DNA of 64,000 nucleotides from assembly GCA_003280655.1 (NCBI GenBank), contig QCEK01000002.1, positions 1 to 64,000 on the forward strand, in the 5' to 3' direction. Position numbers and translations under genes: made by a program. The stretch comes from Prochlorococcus sp. AG-355-O17. GTDB lineage: Bacteria; Cyanobacteriota; Cyanobacteriia; PCC-6307; Cyanobiaceae. Below the pieces are notes generated by a model that saw nothing but the letters and a program-made list of their open reading frames with translations, had not been told where the DNA came from and ran no database searches. This document shows, in pieces, positions 31,005-40,033 of this stretch; the first letter of the stretch is position 1, and each line of letters opens with the position of its first letter.

Positions 31005-31478
31005 TTATTTAAAATATTCTTTTAAATCCCTCTCAACAGAGGGGGGTACCATGTGATTAATTTTACCTCCAAATTTTGCAACTTCTTTTACTAAAGAACT
31101 ACTGAGAAAACTATAATTTGTATTTGTCGATAAAAATATAGTTTCAATATCATTATTAAGAGATTTATTTGTATGAGCAATCTGAAGTTCATACTCAAAA
31201 TCACTCATTGCTCTTAAGCCTCTAAGAATAAGATTAGCTTTTAGATCATTTGCACAATCTACAGTTAGACCAGAATAAGAAATAACTTCAATATTAGGTA
31301 AATGAAAAAGAGAATTTTTTATTTGTATTATTCTTCTTTCAAGATTAAATGTTGGTGTTTTAGAAGTATTTTCTAAAACAGCAATTACTAGATTGCCAAA
31401 TATTTTTTCAGCTCTTTCTATTAAATCAATATGCCCGTTTGTTAAAGGATCAAATGTACCAGGATAAAGAATTTTCAT
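31005..31478 (-). CDS. coaD: Phosphopantetheine adenylyltransferase
   Basis: Penultimate step of coenzyme A synthesis. The nucleotidyltransferase start [21 protein letters not shown] contains the T/HXGH-like site with [23 protein letters not shown] and [12 protein letters not shown] are CoaD-specific. 157 residues, normal. Converges with dacB, 8 bp between stops; divergent from the flavin reductase-like gene. Confidence 0.97.
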   Translation of the reverse strand: MKILYPGTFDPLTNGHIDLIERAEKIFGNLVIAVLENTSKTPTFNLERRIIQIKNSLFHLPNIEVISYSGLTVDCANDLKANLILRGLRAMSDFEYELQIAHTNKSLNNDIETIFLSTNTNYSFLSSSLVKEVAKFGGKINHMVPPSVERDLKEYFK

Positions 31479-31537
31479 GAATATATTATGTTCGAATAAG
31501 AAATTTAGTTAAAATAAGATTATTAGATATATCAATT

Positions 31538-32026
31538 ATGACATTAAATCTAGAAGCAAAAAAAATTTTATTAAGAAAAATACCTCACGGATTATTTATT
31601 TGTGGAGTTAGAGACGAAGATAAAAATGAAGTTAATGGATTTACTGCTAGTTGGGTGACTCAAGGTTCCTTCACTCCTCCATTAGTCGTAATGGCAGTTA
31701 GGGCAGAAGGTTCTAGTAATGAAATAATAAAGTCCACCAATAAGTTCTCATTAAATGTCCTCAAAAGTGATCAAAAGGATCTAGCAGCTGTTTTCTTTAA
31801 ACCTCAAAAATCATTAGGAGGCAGATTTGAATCTGTTGAATTTAATTTAGGTGAACTTGGATTGCCTATTTTAGTTGATAGTGTTGGTGGAGTTGAATGT
31901 AATGTTGTTGGAAGTGTTATTCATGGAGACCATACAGTTTTTGTAGGAGAAGTTCAATCTGCTTATTTGAATAATGATGTTGACTCTTTAAATTTATCTT
32001 CAACTGGCTGGAATTATGGAGGTTAA
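31538..32026 (+). CDS. Flavin reductase-like (FMN-binding split barrel) protein
   Basis: A 162-residue single-domain FMN-binding protein. The segment IPHGLFICGVRD...VNGFTASWVTQGSFTPPLVVMAVR (about 15-55) is the FMN-binding core of the flavin reductase-like family, which also forms the C-terminal part of cyanobacterial flavodiiron proteins. Later, GGVECNVVGSVIHGDHTVFVGEV completes the domain. Physiological substrate unknown. It starts 59 bp from coaD and ends 9 bp before uvrC. Confidence 0.85.
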   Translation: MTLNLEAKKILLRKIPHGLFICGVRDEDKNEVNGFTASWVTQGSFTPPLVVMAVRAEGSSNEIIKSTNKFSLNVLKSDQKDLAAVFFKPQKSLGGRFESVEFNLGELGLPILVDSVGGVECNVVGSVIHGDHTVFVGEVQSAYLNNDVDSLNLSSTGWNYGG

Positions 32027-32035
32027 TCTTTATAT

Positions 32036-33994
32036 ATGAGTAATTCCTCTATAGAAAAAATAGATAACAAATATAATTTTAAAATTGAATATAAATTAAT
32101 TAATAATAAAGAATTACTAAAATCAAGATTATCCGAAATTCCAAAGTCATCTGGATGCTATCTTTTTAAAGATATAGATAATAATTTACTTTATATTGGT
32201 AAATCAAAAAAACTACGCAGTAGAGTAAGTAGTTATTTTAATAATTTTTCAGATTTAACTCCAAGATTAAGTTTGATGGTTCGTCAAATAACTGAGATAG
32301 AAATTATAGTCACAGATAGCGAATATGAAGCACTAAATTTAGAGTCAAATTTAATAAAAACAAACAAACCATACTTTAATATTCTTTTAAAGGATGATAA
32401 GAAATATCCCTATCTTTGTATTACTTGGAGTGAAAAATATCCTCGAATATTTATTACAAGAAGAAGAAGAAATAGAAATAATTTAGATAGATATTATGGA
32501 CCTTATGTAGATGTCGGATTATTAAGGAAAACATTATTTACGATAAAAAAAATATTTCCACTTAGACAAAGGCCAAGGCCAGTCTATAAAGATAGAACTT
32601 GTTTGAATTATTCAATAGGAAGATGTCCAGGTGTTTGCCAAGAAGTAATATCATCTGACGATTATAAAAAAATAATGAAACAAGTATCTATGATATTTCA
32701 AGGAAGGAATGATGACTTAGAAATATTTTTACAAAAAAAAATGTTGCAATTTTCAAATGATTTAGATTATGAAAATGCAGCAAAAATAAGGGACCAAATT
32801 TCAGGTTTAAAATTATTAACTGAATCACAAAAAATATCAATACCAGATTCTTCAATTAATAGAGATATCTTTGGAATTGTTTCAAAAAAAAATGTAGCTA
32901 GTATACAAATTTTCCAAATGAGATCTGGTAAGCTCATTGGGAGAATTGGTTATAGTCAAAAATTAAATAATGAAGATGAAAATCTTATTCTACAAAGGGT
33001 ATTAGAAGAGCATTATATGAATGTTGAAGGCGTAGAAATACCTTCAGAAATTCTTATTCAATATAATCTTCCAAAACAAACAACAATAGAGGATTGGTTA
33101 AGGGAGCTAAGAAAAAAGAAAGTAAAAATAATAATCCCAAAAAGAAATAAAAAACATGAAACTGTAGAGATGGTTTTAAAAAATGCGAAATTGGAATTAG
33201 ATAGAATATTAAATGGGATACAAGATAATGAATCATCAATTGAGGATCTTGCCCAAATACTTGAATTAAGCGAGCAACCTAAAAGAATTGAAGGTTATGA
33301 TATAAGCCATATTCAAGGTACAGACCCAGTAGCGTCACAAGTCGTATTTATTGATGGTATTCCTTCTAAACAGCATTATAGGAAATATAAAATTAAAGAT
33401 CCAAATGTTTTTATAGGACATAGTGATGATTTTGCTTCGTTATATGAAGTAATACATAGAAGGTTTAGGAAATGGTCAATATTTAAAAAAAGCGGAGGGG
33501 ATTTTTCAATATTAAATGATAAATCGAATAGCAAATTAGACAATGAACTTCTATCAGATTGGCCTGATTTAATAATGATTGACGGAGGTAAAGGGCAGTT
33601 AAATGCTGCTATTAAAGCATTAAAAGAATTAAATCTTGAGGAAGAAGTTACTATATGTTCATTGGCAAAAAAAAATGAAGAAATATTTATTCCAGGCTTT
33701 ACAAACTCTCTTGATACTGATGAAAATCAAAAAGGAGTCCTTCTATTAAGAAGGATAAGAGATGAAGCCCATAGATTTGCATTATCTTTTCATAGAGATA
33801 AAAGATCTAAGAGAATGAATAGATCACAATTGTCACAAATCAGTGGATTAGGTCCTTCAAGAATAAGAGAATTGCTTGAGCATTTTAAATCAATAGACGC
33901 AATAAGAATAGCTACTAAAGAGGATTTATCAAAAGTTAAAGGACTTGGAAAAAATTCAGTAAATGATATATATGAATATTTTCACGAGTTATAA
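32036..33994 (+). CDS. uvrC: Excinuclease ABC subunit C
   Basis: Dual-incision nuclease of nucleotide excision repair. Domains in order: GIY-YIG nuclease (GCYLFKDIDNNLLYIGKS, about 40-60), cysteine-containing segment (TCLNYSIGRCPGVC), UVR helix pair (about 225-262), RNase H-like C-terminal nuclease (EGYDISHIQG; MIDGGKGQLNAA) and a helix-hairpin-helix pair (SGLGPSRIRELLEHF; VKGLGKNSVNDIYEYF). 652 residues, normal. Single gene between the flavin reductase-like gene and hemJ. Confidence 0.97.
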   Translation: MSNSSIEKIDNKYNFKIEYKLINNKELLKSRLSEIPKSSGCYLFKDIDNNLLYIGKSKKLRSRVSSYFNNFSDLTPRLSLMVRQITEIEIIVTDSEYEALNLESNLIKTNKPYFNILLKDDKKYPYLCITWSEKYPRIFITRRRRNRNNLDRYYGPYVDVGLLRKTLFTIKKIFPLRQRPRPVYKDRTCLNYSIGRCPGVCQEVISSDDYKKIMKQVSMIFQGRNDDLEIFLQKKMLQFSNDLDYENAAKIRDQISGLKLLTESQKISIPDSSINRDIFGIVSKKNVASIQIFQMRSGKLIGRIGYSQKLNNEDENLILQRVLEEHYMNVEGVEIPSEILIQYNLPKQTTIEDWLRELRKKKVKIIIPKRNKKHETVEMVLKNAKLELDRILNGIQDNESSIEDLAQILELSEQPKRIEGYDISHIQGTDPVASQVVFIDGIPSKQHYRKYKIKDPNVFIGHSDDFASLYEVIHRRFRKWSIFKKSGGDFSILNDKSNSKLDNELLSDWPDLIMIDGGKGQLNAAIKALKELNLEEEVTICSLAKKNEEIFIPGFTNSLDTDENQKGVLLLRRIRDEAHRFALSFHRDKRSKRMNRSQLSQISGLGPSRIRELLEHFKSIDAIRIATKEDLSKVKGLGKNSVNDIYEYFHEL

Positions 33995-34082
33995 ATATTA
34001 ATTAATTTTTGAAAAATAGATTTCTTGATATTGTTAAATTTAACTATATTAAAAATATATATTTAGAAATTAATCTAGTAAT

Positions 34083-34649
34083 TTGACAGCTGAAACATAT
34101 CTCTGGTTTAAATCACTGCACATTATTGGTGTAATCGTTTGGTTCTCAGGACTTTTTTATTTAGTAAGACTTTTTATATATCATGAAGAATCTAAAAATA
34201 TGGATAATGAATTAAAAATTGCCTTTAATAAACAATACACCTTGATGGAAAAAAGGCTGGCTAATATAATCACAACTCCTGGGATGATATTAGCTTTAAG
34301 TATGGCTATATGCATGGTTATTATGCAGCCAAGTTGGTTAAGTGAGAAGTGGTTGCAAATTAAAATTTCTTTTGTTTTGGGATTAGTAATTTATCATTCT
34401 TATTGTTATAAAATAATGTATTCATTACAAAATGGTACCTCAAATATCTCAGCAAAAAAACTAAGATTATTAAATGAATTGCCTACTTTGTTATTATTTA
34501 TAATTGTACTTTTAGTTATTTTTAAAAATAATTTTCCAACCAGTGTGGCTACATGGAGTGTAGTTGGACTAGTTATTTTCATGTTGGCTTCAATACAATT
34601 ATATGCAAAGATTAGAAAGAAAAATGAGAATTCATTAAGTAATGAATAG
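34083..34649 (+). CDS. hemJ: HemJ-type protoporphyrinogen IX oxidase
   Basis: Membrane heme protein that oxidises protoporphyrinogen IX in most cyanobacteria, feeding heme and chlorophyll. Four to five membrane helices are visible; the first carries SLHIIGVIVWFSGLFYLVRLFIYH with the conserved histidines, and NIITTPGMIL and KISFVLGLVIYHSYCYKI match the family. TTG start at 34083 gives 188 residues. The end overlaps the PHP gene by eight bases. Confidence 0.88.
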   Translation: MTAETYLWFKSLHIIGVIVWFSGLFYLVRLFIYHEESKNMDNELKIAFNKQYTLMEKRLANIITTPGMILALSMAICMVIMQPSWLSEKWLQIKISFVLGLVIYHSYCYKIMYSLQNGTSNISAKKLRLLNELPTLLLFIIVLLVIFKNNFPTSVATWSVVGLVIFMLASIQLYAKIRKKNENSLSNE

Positions 34650-35289
34650 GGAAGACTTAATAAAATTAACTTGCAATATTAATAAATATAGTTGTCCAAA
34701 AAATATTAATTTTCACTGTCATACAAAATTTAGTGATGGGAGTCTAGATCCGGAAGAACTTTTAGAACAAGCTTATAAAAATAACTTGAAATTTTTATCA
34801 ATAACCGATCATCATACAATTAAAGCTCATGAATATATAAAAAAAAATAATATACTCAAAAATTATCCTAAAGATTCTTTTACATTAATTTCCGGAATAG
34901 AAATTAATTGTTTGATTCTAGGATGTTTAGTACATGTAATTGGATTGGGAATAGATATTAAAAGTAGATACCTAAATCCTTACATCCTTGGAGAATCTCC
35001 AATAGGTAATGATTTAAATATTAAATCAGTTATTAAAGCAATAAATTTAGCTGGTGGTTTATCGTTTCTTGCTCATCCAGCTAGGTACAGGATTCCCTTT
35101 TATAAATTAATTCCAGAGGCCAAAATACAAGGTATTGATGGAATAGAGGTTTGGTACGATTATGAACTTAATGAAATATGGAATCCTAGTTTATTTGTAT
35201 GTTCAGAAATAGATAAATTAGCAGATAAATATTCAATGCTAAAAACATGCGGAACAGATAGTCATGGACTTTCACTATTAGGCAGATAA
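34642..35289 (+). CDS. PHP domain metal-dependent phosphoesterase
   Basis: A 215-residue PHP-fold hydrolase. Metal-binding motifs are visible: INFHCHTKFSDGSLDPEELL (about 21-40), SITDHHT (about 53-59), the EI in SGIEINCLI, and TCGTDSHG near the C-terminus. Related proteins act on nucleoside or short-oligonucleotide phosphates; the substrate here is unknown. It overlaps hemJ by eight bases and ends 1 bp before the convergent cobN stop. Confidence 0.85.
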   Translation: MNREDLIKLTCNINKYSCPKNINFHCHTKFSDGSLDPEELLEQAYKNNLKFLSITDHHTIKAHEYIKKNNILKNYPKDSFTLISGIEINCLILGCLVHVIGLGIDIKSRYLNPYILGESPIGNDLNIKSVIKAINLAGGLSFLAHPARYRIPFYKLIPEAKIQGIDGIEVWYDYELNEIWNPSLFVCSEIDKLADKYSMLKTCGTDSHGLSLLGR

Positions 35290-35290
35290 T

Positions 35291-38200
35291 TCAGAATTCG
35301 TTTTTTTCAATTATTGAATCAGTATTGATAATTATGTTCTTTAAATTTTCAATGACATCAGAAGAACAATTATTCCACATTTTTCTATTGACAATTTCAA
35401 GAAATCTTTGTGCAATATCTCTTAAAGCCCATGGATTATTTTCTAGAAAGAAATTCCTAAGATCCCGATCACATAACCATGATTTATAAACTTCCTCATA
35501 ACACCAATCTGCCACTACTTCTGTAGAAGCATCAAAAGCATATAAATAATCTAGTGTCGCTGAAAATTCAAACGCTCCTTTATAACCATTATCCTTCATT
35601 CCATTTATCCATTTAGGGTTAAGTATTCTTGATATAACAACTTTATTAATTTCAACTTGTAATTTTGAAATTTTAGATAATCCAAATTTAGATAAATCAC
35701 CATGATACATTTCAGGTAATTTACCGCTCAATTTTTTTACTGCAGAAGATAAACCACCCTGAAATTGATAATAGTCATCAGAATCTAAAATATCATGTTC
35801 CTTATTATCTTGGTTATGAACAACTAACTGCACATTTTTAAGAGCATTTTCTAATGATTTTTTATCCTCTATAGCTTCAAGATTATCATTATAAATCCAC
35901 TTACTCCAATTAAGAAAAGATTCTCCAAAATCATCTATGTTTTCCCAATTAGAATTTGAAATTAGTTCTTGTAGACCAGCTCCATATGAACCTGGTGCTG
36001 ACCCAAATATACGATTAATTGGATCACCGTCCTTTAATGCTCCAGCAAGAGGGTTAAATTTATCATTCTCATTAAGATTAGATATTAGATTTATTGCTTT
36101 AGAAGCTAATTTGACTAACTGAGGAAATGCATCTCTAAACATTCCAGAGATCCTTAATGTAACATCTACTCTTGGCCTATCGAGAACAGATAAAGGGATA
36201 ATTTCTAAGTCAACTACTCTTCTTGAGGGTCCATCCCAAATAGGTTTTACGCCTAATAAATATAATATTTGACAAATGTCTTCTCCACCATTTCGCATTG
36301 TGGATGTTGCCCATACAGATATTGCTATATTTCTTAAATCTTCTCCATTTTCTTGTTTGTATAAATCAATAATTTGAGAAGCAGATTTACAACCAACACT
36401 CCATGCTGATTCAGTAGGCAGTCCCCTCGAATCAACTGAAAAGAAATTTTTACCAGTTGGTAAAGATTCAGTTTTACCTCTCGTAGGGGCTCCAGATGGA
36501 CCACTTTTTACATATTTGCCATTTAATGAATTAATAAATGATAATTTTTCATTATATGAAGAATTAATGATTGGATTTAGTATCTCATTTTTTAATAATA
36601 AAAAATAATTATTATGTTTTTTTTCATTAGAGAAAAAATCTATTATTTTCTGATTTTTATATTTTTCTAAATATTTTATATTGGTTTTCTTTTTGTAAAA
36701 AAACAAATAAATAATATATTTTGCTTGTTGTTCCAAAAATTCAATAGCCATTCTAAAATTTAAAATATTTTTGTTTGAAAACCTCAATAATATTTTTTTA
36801 TCCTTTTCAGTTAATTTTTGATCATATTTATTTGTCCAAGGATTCAAATTTAGTTTTAAATTTTTCGCTATATATTGAACAACACCAATTCTGTTGGCAT
36901 TTGGTACCCTTGCAATAGACAAGAATAAATTTATTTCATTAATATCATTCTGCCTATTGCCAAATACATGCAAACCTGTTCTAATTTGAGATTCTTTAAT
37001 TTTGCAAAGAAAGGCATCAATTTCTTCTATTTGAATATTTTTATTCTTTAAAGTAATTTCATTAAAATCTTTCTTAATTAATTCTAAAATGGATTTTTCT
37101 ATTATCTCTATACGATTGGAATTTAATAATTTCGCTTCAAAATATTCGTCTAAATAACTTTCTAATATTGAATATTTTCCATATAATTCTGACCTATCCA
37201 AAGGAGGGGTTAAATGATCAATAATTGTGGCAGCAGTTCTTCTTTTAGCTTGGGATCCTTCTCCAGGATCATTTACGATAAAGGGATATATATTAGGTAT
37301 TGCTGGACAAATAATATTCGGAAAACATTTATTGCTGAGACCTATAGATTTGCCAGGTAACCATTCAACAGTCCCATGTTTACCAATATGGCATATAGCA
37401 TTTGCATTAAAAACTTTTTCAATCCAAAAATATTGTGCTAAGTATCTATGGGGAGGTGGAAGATCAGGAGAATGAATATCTCTATCAGTATCAGCGTCAT
37501 AACCACGTTGTGGTTGAATCAATAATGTTATTTTTCCAAATCTAAGACCATTAATTGAGAAGCCTTCATTATCTAAATCGATGGCGTCAGATGGTTTACC
37601 CCAACGATTAACAATAATATTTTTTGGATCAATTTCTAAATAATTCCAATATTTTAAATATTCACTAAGTGGTAAGAAATCTAAAGGTTCATTATTTTGA
37701 GATTCAATATCATTAGTTCTGGTTTTTATAAGCATTGACATTAATTTCGAAGAATTTTGAGGATAATTACAAGATCCAAGGTCATAACCTTCTTCTTTTA
37801 ACCAATTAAGAATATTTATTATTGAAGAGGGTGTATTTAGACCAACGCCATTACCGATTCTTCCATTCTTTACTGGATAATTACTTATTACTAAACAAAT
37901 TCTTTTATCAAAATTATTAAGTTTCTGAAGTTTCACATAATTTGTTGCAAATTTTGAAATCCATTCAATCCCTACTTGATCAGCCTTGTAACTAGTGATT
38001 TCAGTATAAAGTGTATTTTTTTTTGAAATTATTTCTTTAAAAGCAGAAGGAGAGGTAGTAATTCTTCCATCAAATTCGGGAATAATTATTTGCATTAATA
38101 AATCAGATGAATTCATTCCAATTGATGAATTTAACCAATTTTTTTTTGATATATTGGAAGAAAGAAGCTGTAAAATTGGTATTTTAAGAGAAGTAAAAAT

Positions 38201-39028
38201 ATTTGTAGAATTTTCAATTAAATCATTATTTATGATTTGAGATGAAGAAAATGACGTTGTAGTAATTATTATTTTAATATCTTCTTTTTTAAAAATTTCT
38301 ATTAATCTCTTCTGAATAATTTGATCTTTTAGAGTTGAAATAAAAAATGTTTTTGGAGATAGTCCGCATTTTCTTAACTGCAAGTTAAGTTTTTCGTTTA
38401 CTTCAATTTCATTAGCCAAAAAAAGCGATTTATAGGATATGATTCCTATCTTTTCACCATTTTCAATCTTCCAATCATACAAATAAGGATCTGCATAAAA
38501 AGAAATCTTCAAAAACTCATTAGGAATTAATGTTTCATCTTTATTTAGGTAATTTAAACAATTAAGAAATTTTCTATAATTATCCAGTCCTCCAGATCTT
38601 AGTAATTTAGAAATATTTAATGCTACATCTTTATCTATACTACTAATTTCACATAGGGAAACTTCCTGATCAAGGGTACCTGATAGGATTACTAATTTCC
38701 TTTTTTTATTAATTGCTTGCCAATTTAAGAGTTGTTCAATTCCATAGTTCCATGTACCTTTATCTCCAAATATTCGTAGTACGACAACTTTTGCATAATT
38801 AATTGTTTTTAATAGATAATTATCTATTTGAGATGAGGATTGTAAATTAGAAATTTCTAATGCTCTAATATTATTTTTTAATGAAGCAAATTCTTTTTCT
38901 AACAATAACTTCGATAAGAGATTTAAATCAGCTTTGACACTTGTTATAAAAATAAAATCTGCAACTGGTTGCTCTATTAAATCATCCTTATTCTTTTCAT
39001 TTCCTGCTATATTCAATATCCTGTGCAT
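35291..39028 (-). CDS. cobN: Cobaltochelatase subunit CobN
   Basis: Large subunit of the ATP-dependent cobalt chelatase of cobalamin synthesis, homologous to magnesium chelatase ChlH. 1245 residues. The characteristic blocks VICHIGKHGTVEWLPGK (about residues 540-560), PSIYPFIVNDPGEGSQAKRR-like region and SGAPTRGKTESLPTGKNF...GLPTESAW are present, as is the C-terminal DRDLRNFFLENNPWALRDI. The chelatase partners are not in this window; cobU is at 54.8 kb, consistent with de novo B12 synthesis. Divergent from ilvE. Confidence 0.94.
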   Translation of the reverse strand: MHRILNIAGNEKNKDDLIEQPVADFIFITSVKADLNLLSKLLLEKEFASLKNNIRALEISNLQSSSQIDNYLLKTINYAKVVVLRIFGDKGTWNYGIEQLLNWQAINKKRKLVILSGTLDQEVSLCEISSIDKDVALNISKLLRSGGLDNYRKFLNCLNYLNKDETLIPNEFLKISFYADPYLYDWKIENGEKIGIISYKSLFLANEIEVNEKLNLQLRKCGLSPKTFFISTLKDQIIQKRLIEIFKKEDIKIIITTTSFSSSQIINNDLIENSTNIFTSLKIPILQLLSSNISKKNWLNSSIGMNSSDLLMQIIIPEFDGRITTSPSAFKEIISKKNTLYTEITSYKADQVGIEWISKFATNYVKLQKLNNFDKRICLVISNYPVKNGRIGNGVGLNTPSSIINILNWLKEEGYDLGSCNYPQNSSKLMSMLIKTRTNDIESQNNEPLDFLPLSEYLKYWNYLEIDPKNIIVNRWGKPSDAIDLDNEGFSINGLRFGKITLLIQPQRGYDADTDRDIHSPDLPPPHRYLAQYFWIEKVFNANAICHIGKHGTVEWLPGKSIGLSNKCFPNIICPAIPNIYPFIVNDPGEGSQAKRRTAATIIDHLTPPLDRSELYGKYSILESYLDEYFEAKLLNSNRIEIIEKSILELIKKDFNEITLKNKNIQIEEIDAFLCKIKESQIRTGLHVFGNRQNDINEINLFLSIARVPNANRIGVVQYIAKNLKLNLNPWTNKYDQKLTEKDKKILLRFSNKNILNFRMAIEFLEQQAKYIIYLFFYKKKTNIKYLEKYKNQKIIDFFSNEKKHNNYFLLLKNEILNPIINSSYNEKLSFINSLNGKYVKSGPSGAPTRGKTESLPTGKNFFSVDSRGLPTESAWSVGCKSASQIIDLYKQENGEDLRNIAISVWATSTMRNGGEDICQILYLLGVKPIWDGPSRRVVDLEIIPLSVLDRPRVDVTLRISGMFRDAFPQLVKLASKAINLISNLNENDKFNPLAGALKDGDPINRIFGSAPGSYGAGLQELISNSNWENIDDFGESFLNWSKWIYNDNLEAIEDKKSLENALKNVQLVVHNQDNKEHDILDSDDYYQFQGGLSSAVKKLSGKLPEMYHGDLSKFGLSKISKLQVEINKVVISRILNPKWINGMKDNGYKGAFEFSATLDYLYAFDASTEVVADWCYEEVYKSWLCDRDLRNFFLENNPWALRDIAQRFLEIVNRKMWNNCSSDVIENLKNIIINTDSIIEKNEF

Positions 39029-39100
39029 TTTTATATATAAATAGGGTTTAGAATACGTAAGTAGAATAAAACTAGTTTACCTTAATTAAATAAACTAAAT

Positions 39101-40015
39101 ATGCATGAATTTCTTCCATACGCCTGGTTCGAAGGTAAATGTATTCCATTTAAAGAAGCAAAAATATCAATAGCTACTCATGCACTACATTATGGTACTG
39201 CTGCATTTGGTGGAATGCGAGCGATACCTAACCCTACAAATAAAGAAGAATTCCTTTTATTTAGAACTGATAAACACATAAAAAGATTATCTCAAAGTGC
39301 AAAATTACTCTTAACTGATATTTCTGAAGAATATATTTTTAGAGCCTTAGAGGAAGTTATAAAAAGAAATAAGCCAAAAAAACCTATTTATATTAGACCA
39401 TTCGTATACACAAGCGATTTAGGTATAGCTCCAAGGTTACACAATATTGAAACAGATTTCTTTATGTATTGTATTGAACTAGGAGATTATCTATCCCCAG
39501 ATGGAGTTTCTTGTAGAATGAGTAGTTGGACTAGACAAGAAGATAGATCTCTACCATTGAGAGGAAAAATAAGTGGAGCTTATATTACTAGTTCATTAGC
39601 TAAAACAGAGGCTAGTTTATCGGGTTTTGATGAAGCCTTGTTATTAAATTCAAGTGGTAAGGTAAGCGAAGCTAGTGGTATGAATTTATTTATTGTAAGA
39701 AATGGAGACTTAATCACTCCTGGTGTTGATCAAGATATCCTTGAGGGGATTACTAGAGCTAGTGTAATTGAATTAGCAAAATCTTTTGGAATAAATGTAA
39801 TTGAAAGACCTGTTGATAAAACAGAATTATTAATAGCAGATGAAGTATTTCTAACTGGTACAGCAGCAAAAATTACACCAGTTAAAAAAATTGAATCAAG
39901 TGATTTAAATGGTGAAAGACCAATAATGAATAAATTAAAAAGTAAGCTTATAGAAATAACAGAAGGTCGTTCTCAAGACTATGATAATTGGGTGACAAGA
40001 ATTTCTCTAAAATAA
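39101..40015 (+). CDS. ilvE: Branched-chain amino acid aminotransferase
   Basis: PLP class IV transaminase, last step in Val, Ile and Leu synthesis. ATHALHYGTAAFGGMRA (about 25-41) is the conserved N-terminal block; the PLP lysine is in SGAYITSSLAKTEAS (near residue 168); EASGMNLFIVRNG and GITRASVIELA follow. 304 residues, normal. It precedes metH by 18 bp on the same strand. Confidence 0.95.
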   Translation: MHEFLPYAWFEGKCIPFKEAKISIATHALHYGTAAFGGMRAIPNPTNKEEFLLFRTDKHIKRLSQSAKLLLTDISEEYIFRALEEVIKRNKPKKPIYIRPFVYTSDLGIAPRLHNIETDFFMYCIELGDYLSPDGVSCRMSSWTRQEDRSLPLRGKISGAYITSSLAKTEASLSGFDEALLLNSSGKVSEASGMNLFIVRNGDLITPGVDQDILEGITRASVIELAKSFGINVIERPVDKTELLIADEVFLTGTAAKITPVKKIESSDLNGERPIMNKLKSKLIEITEGRSQDYDNWVTRISLK

Positions 40016-40033
40016 ATTAATTTTTACCTAAAA

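Noticed and set aside
40016-40033. Cobalamin riboswitch in front of metH or cobN
   Set aside because: Only 18 bp separate ilvE and metH, and the 72 bp before cobN contain no B12-box-like sequence.
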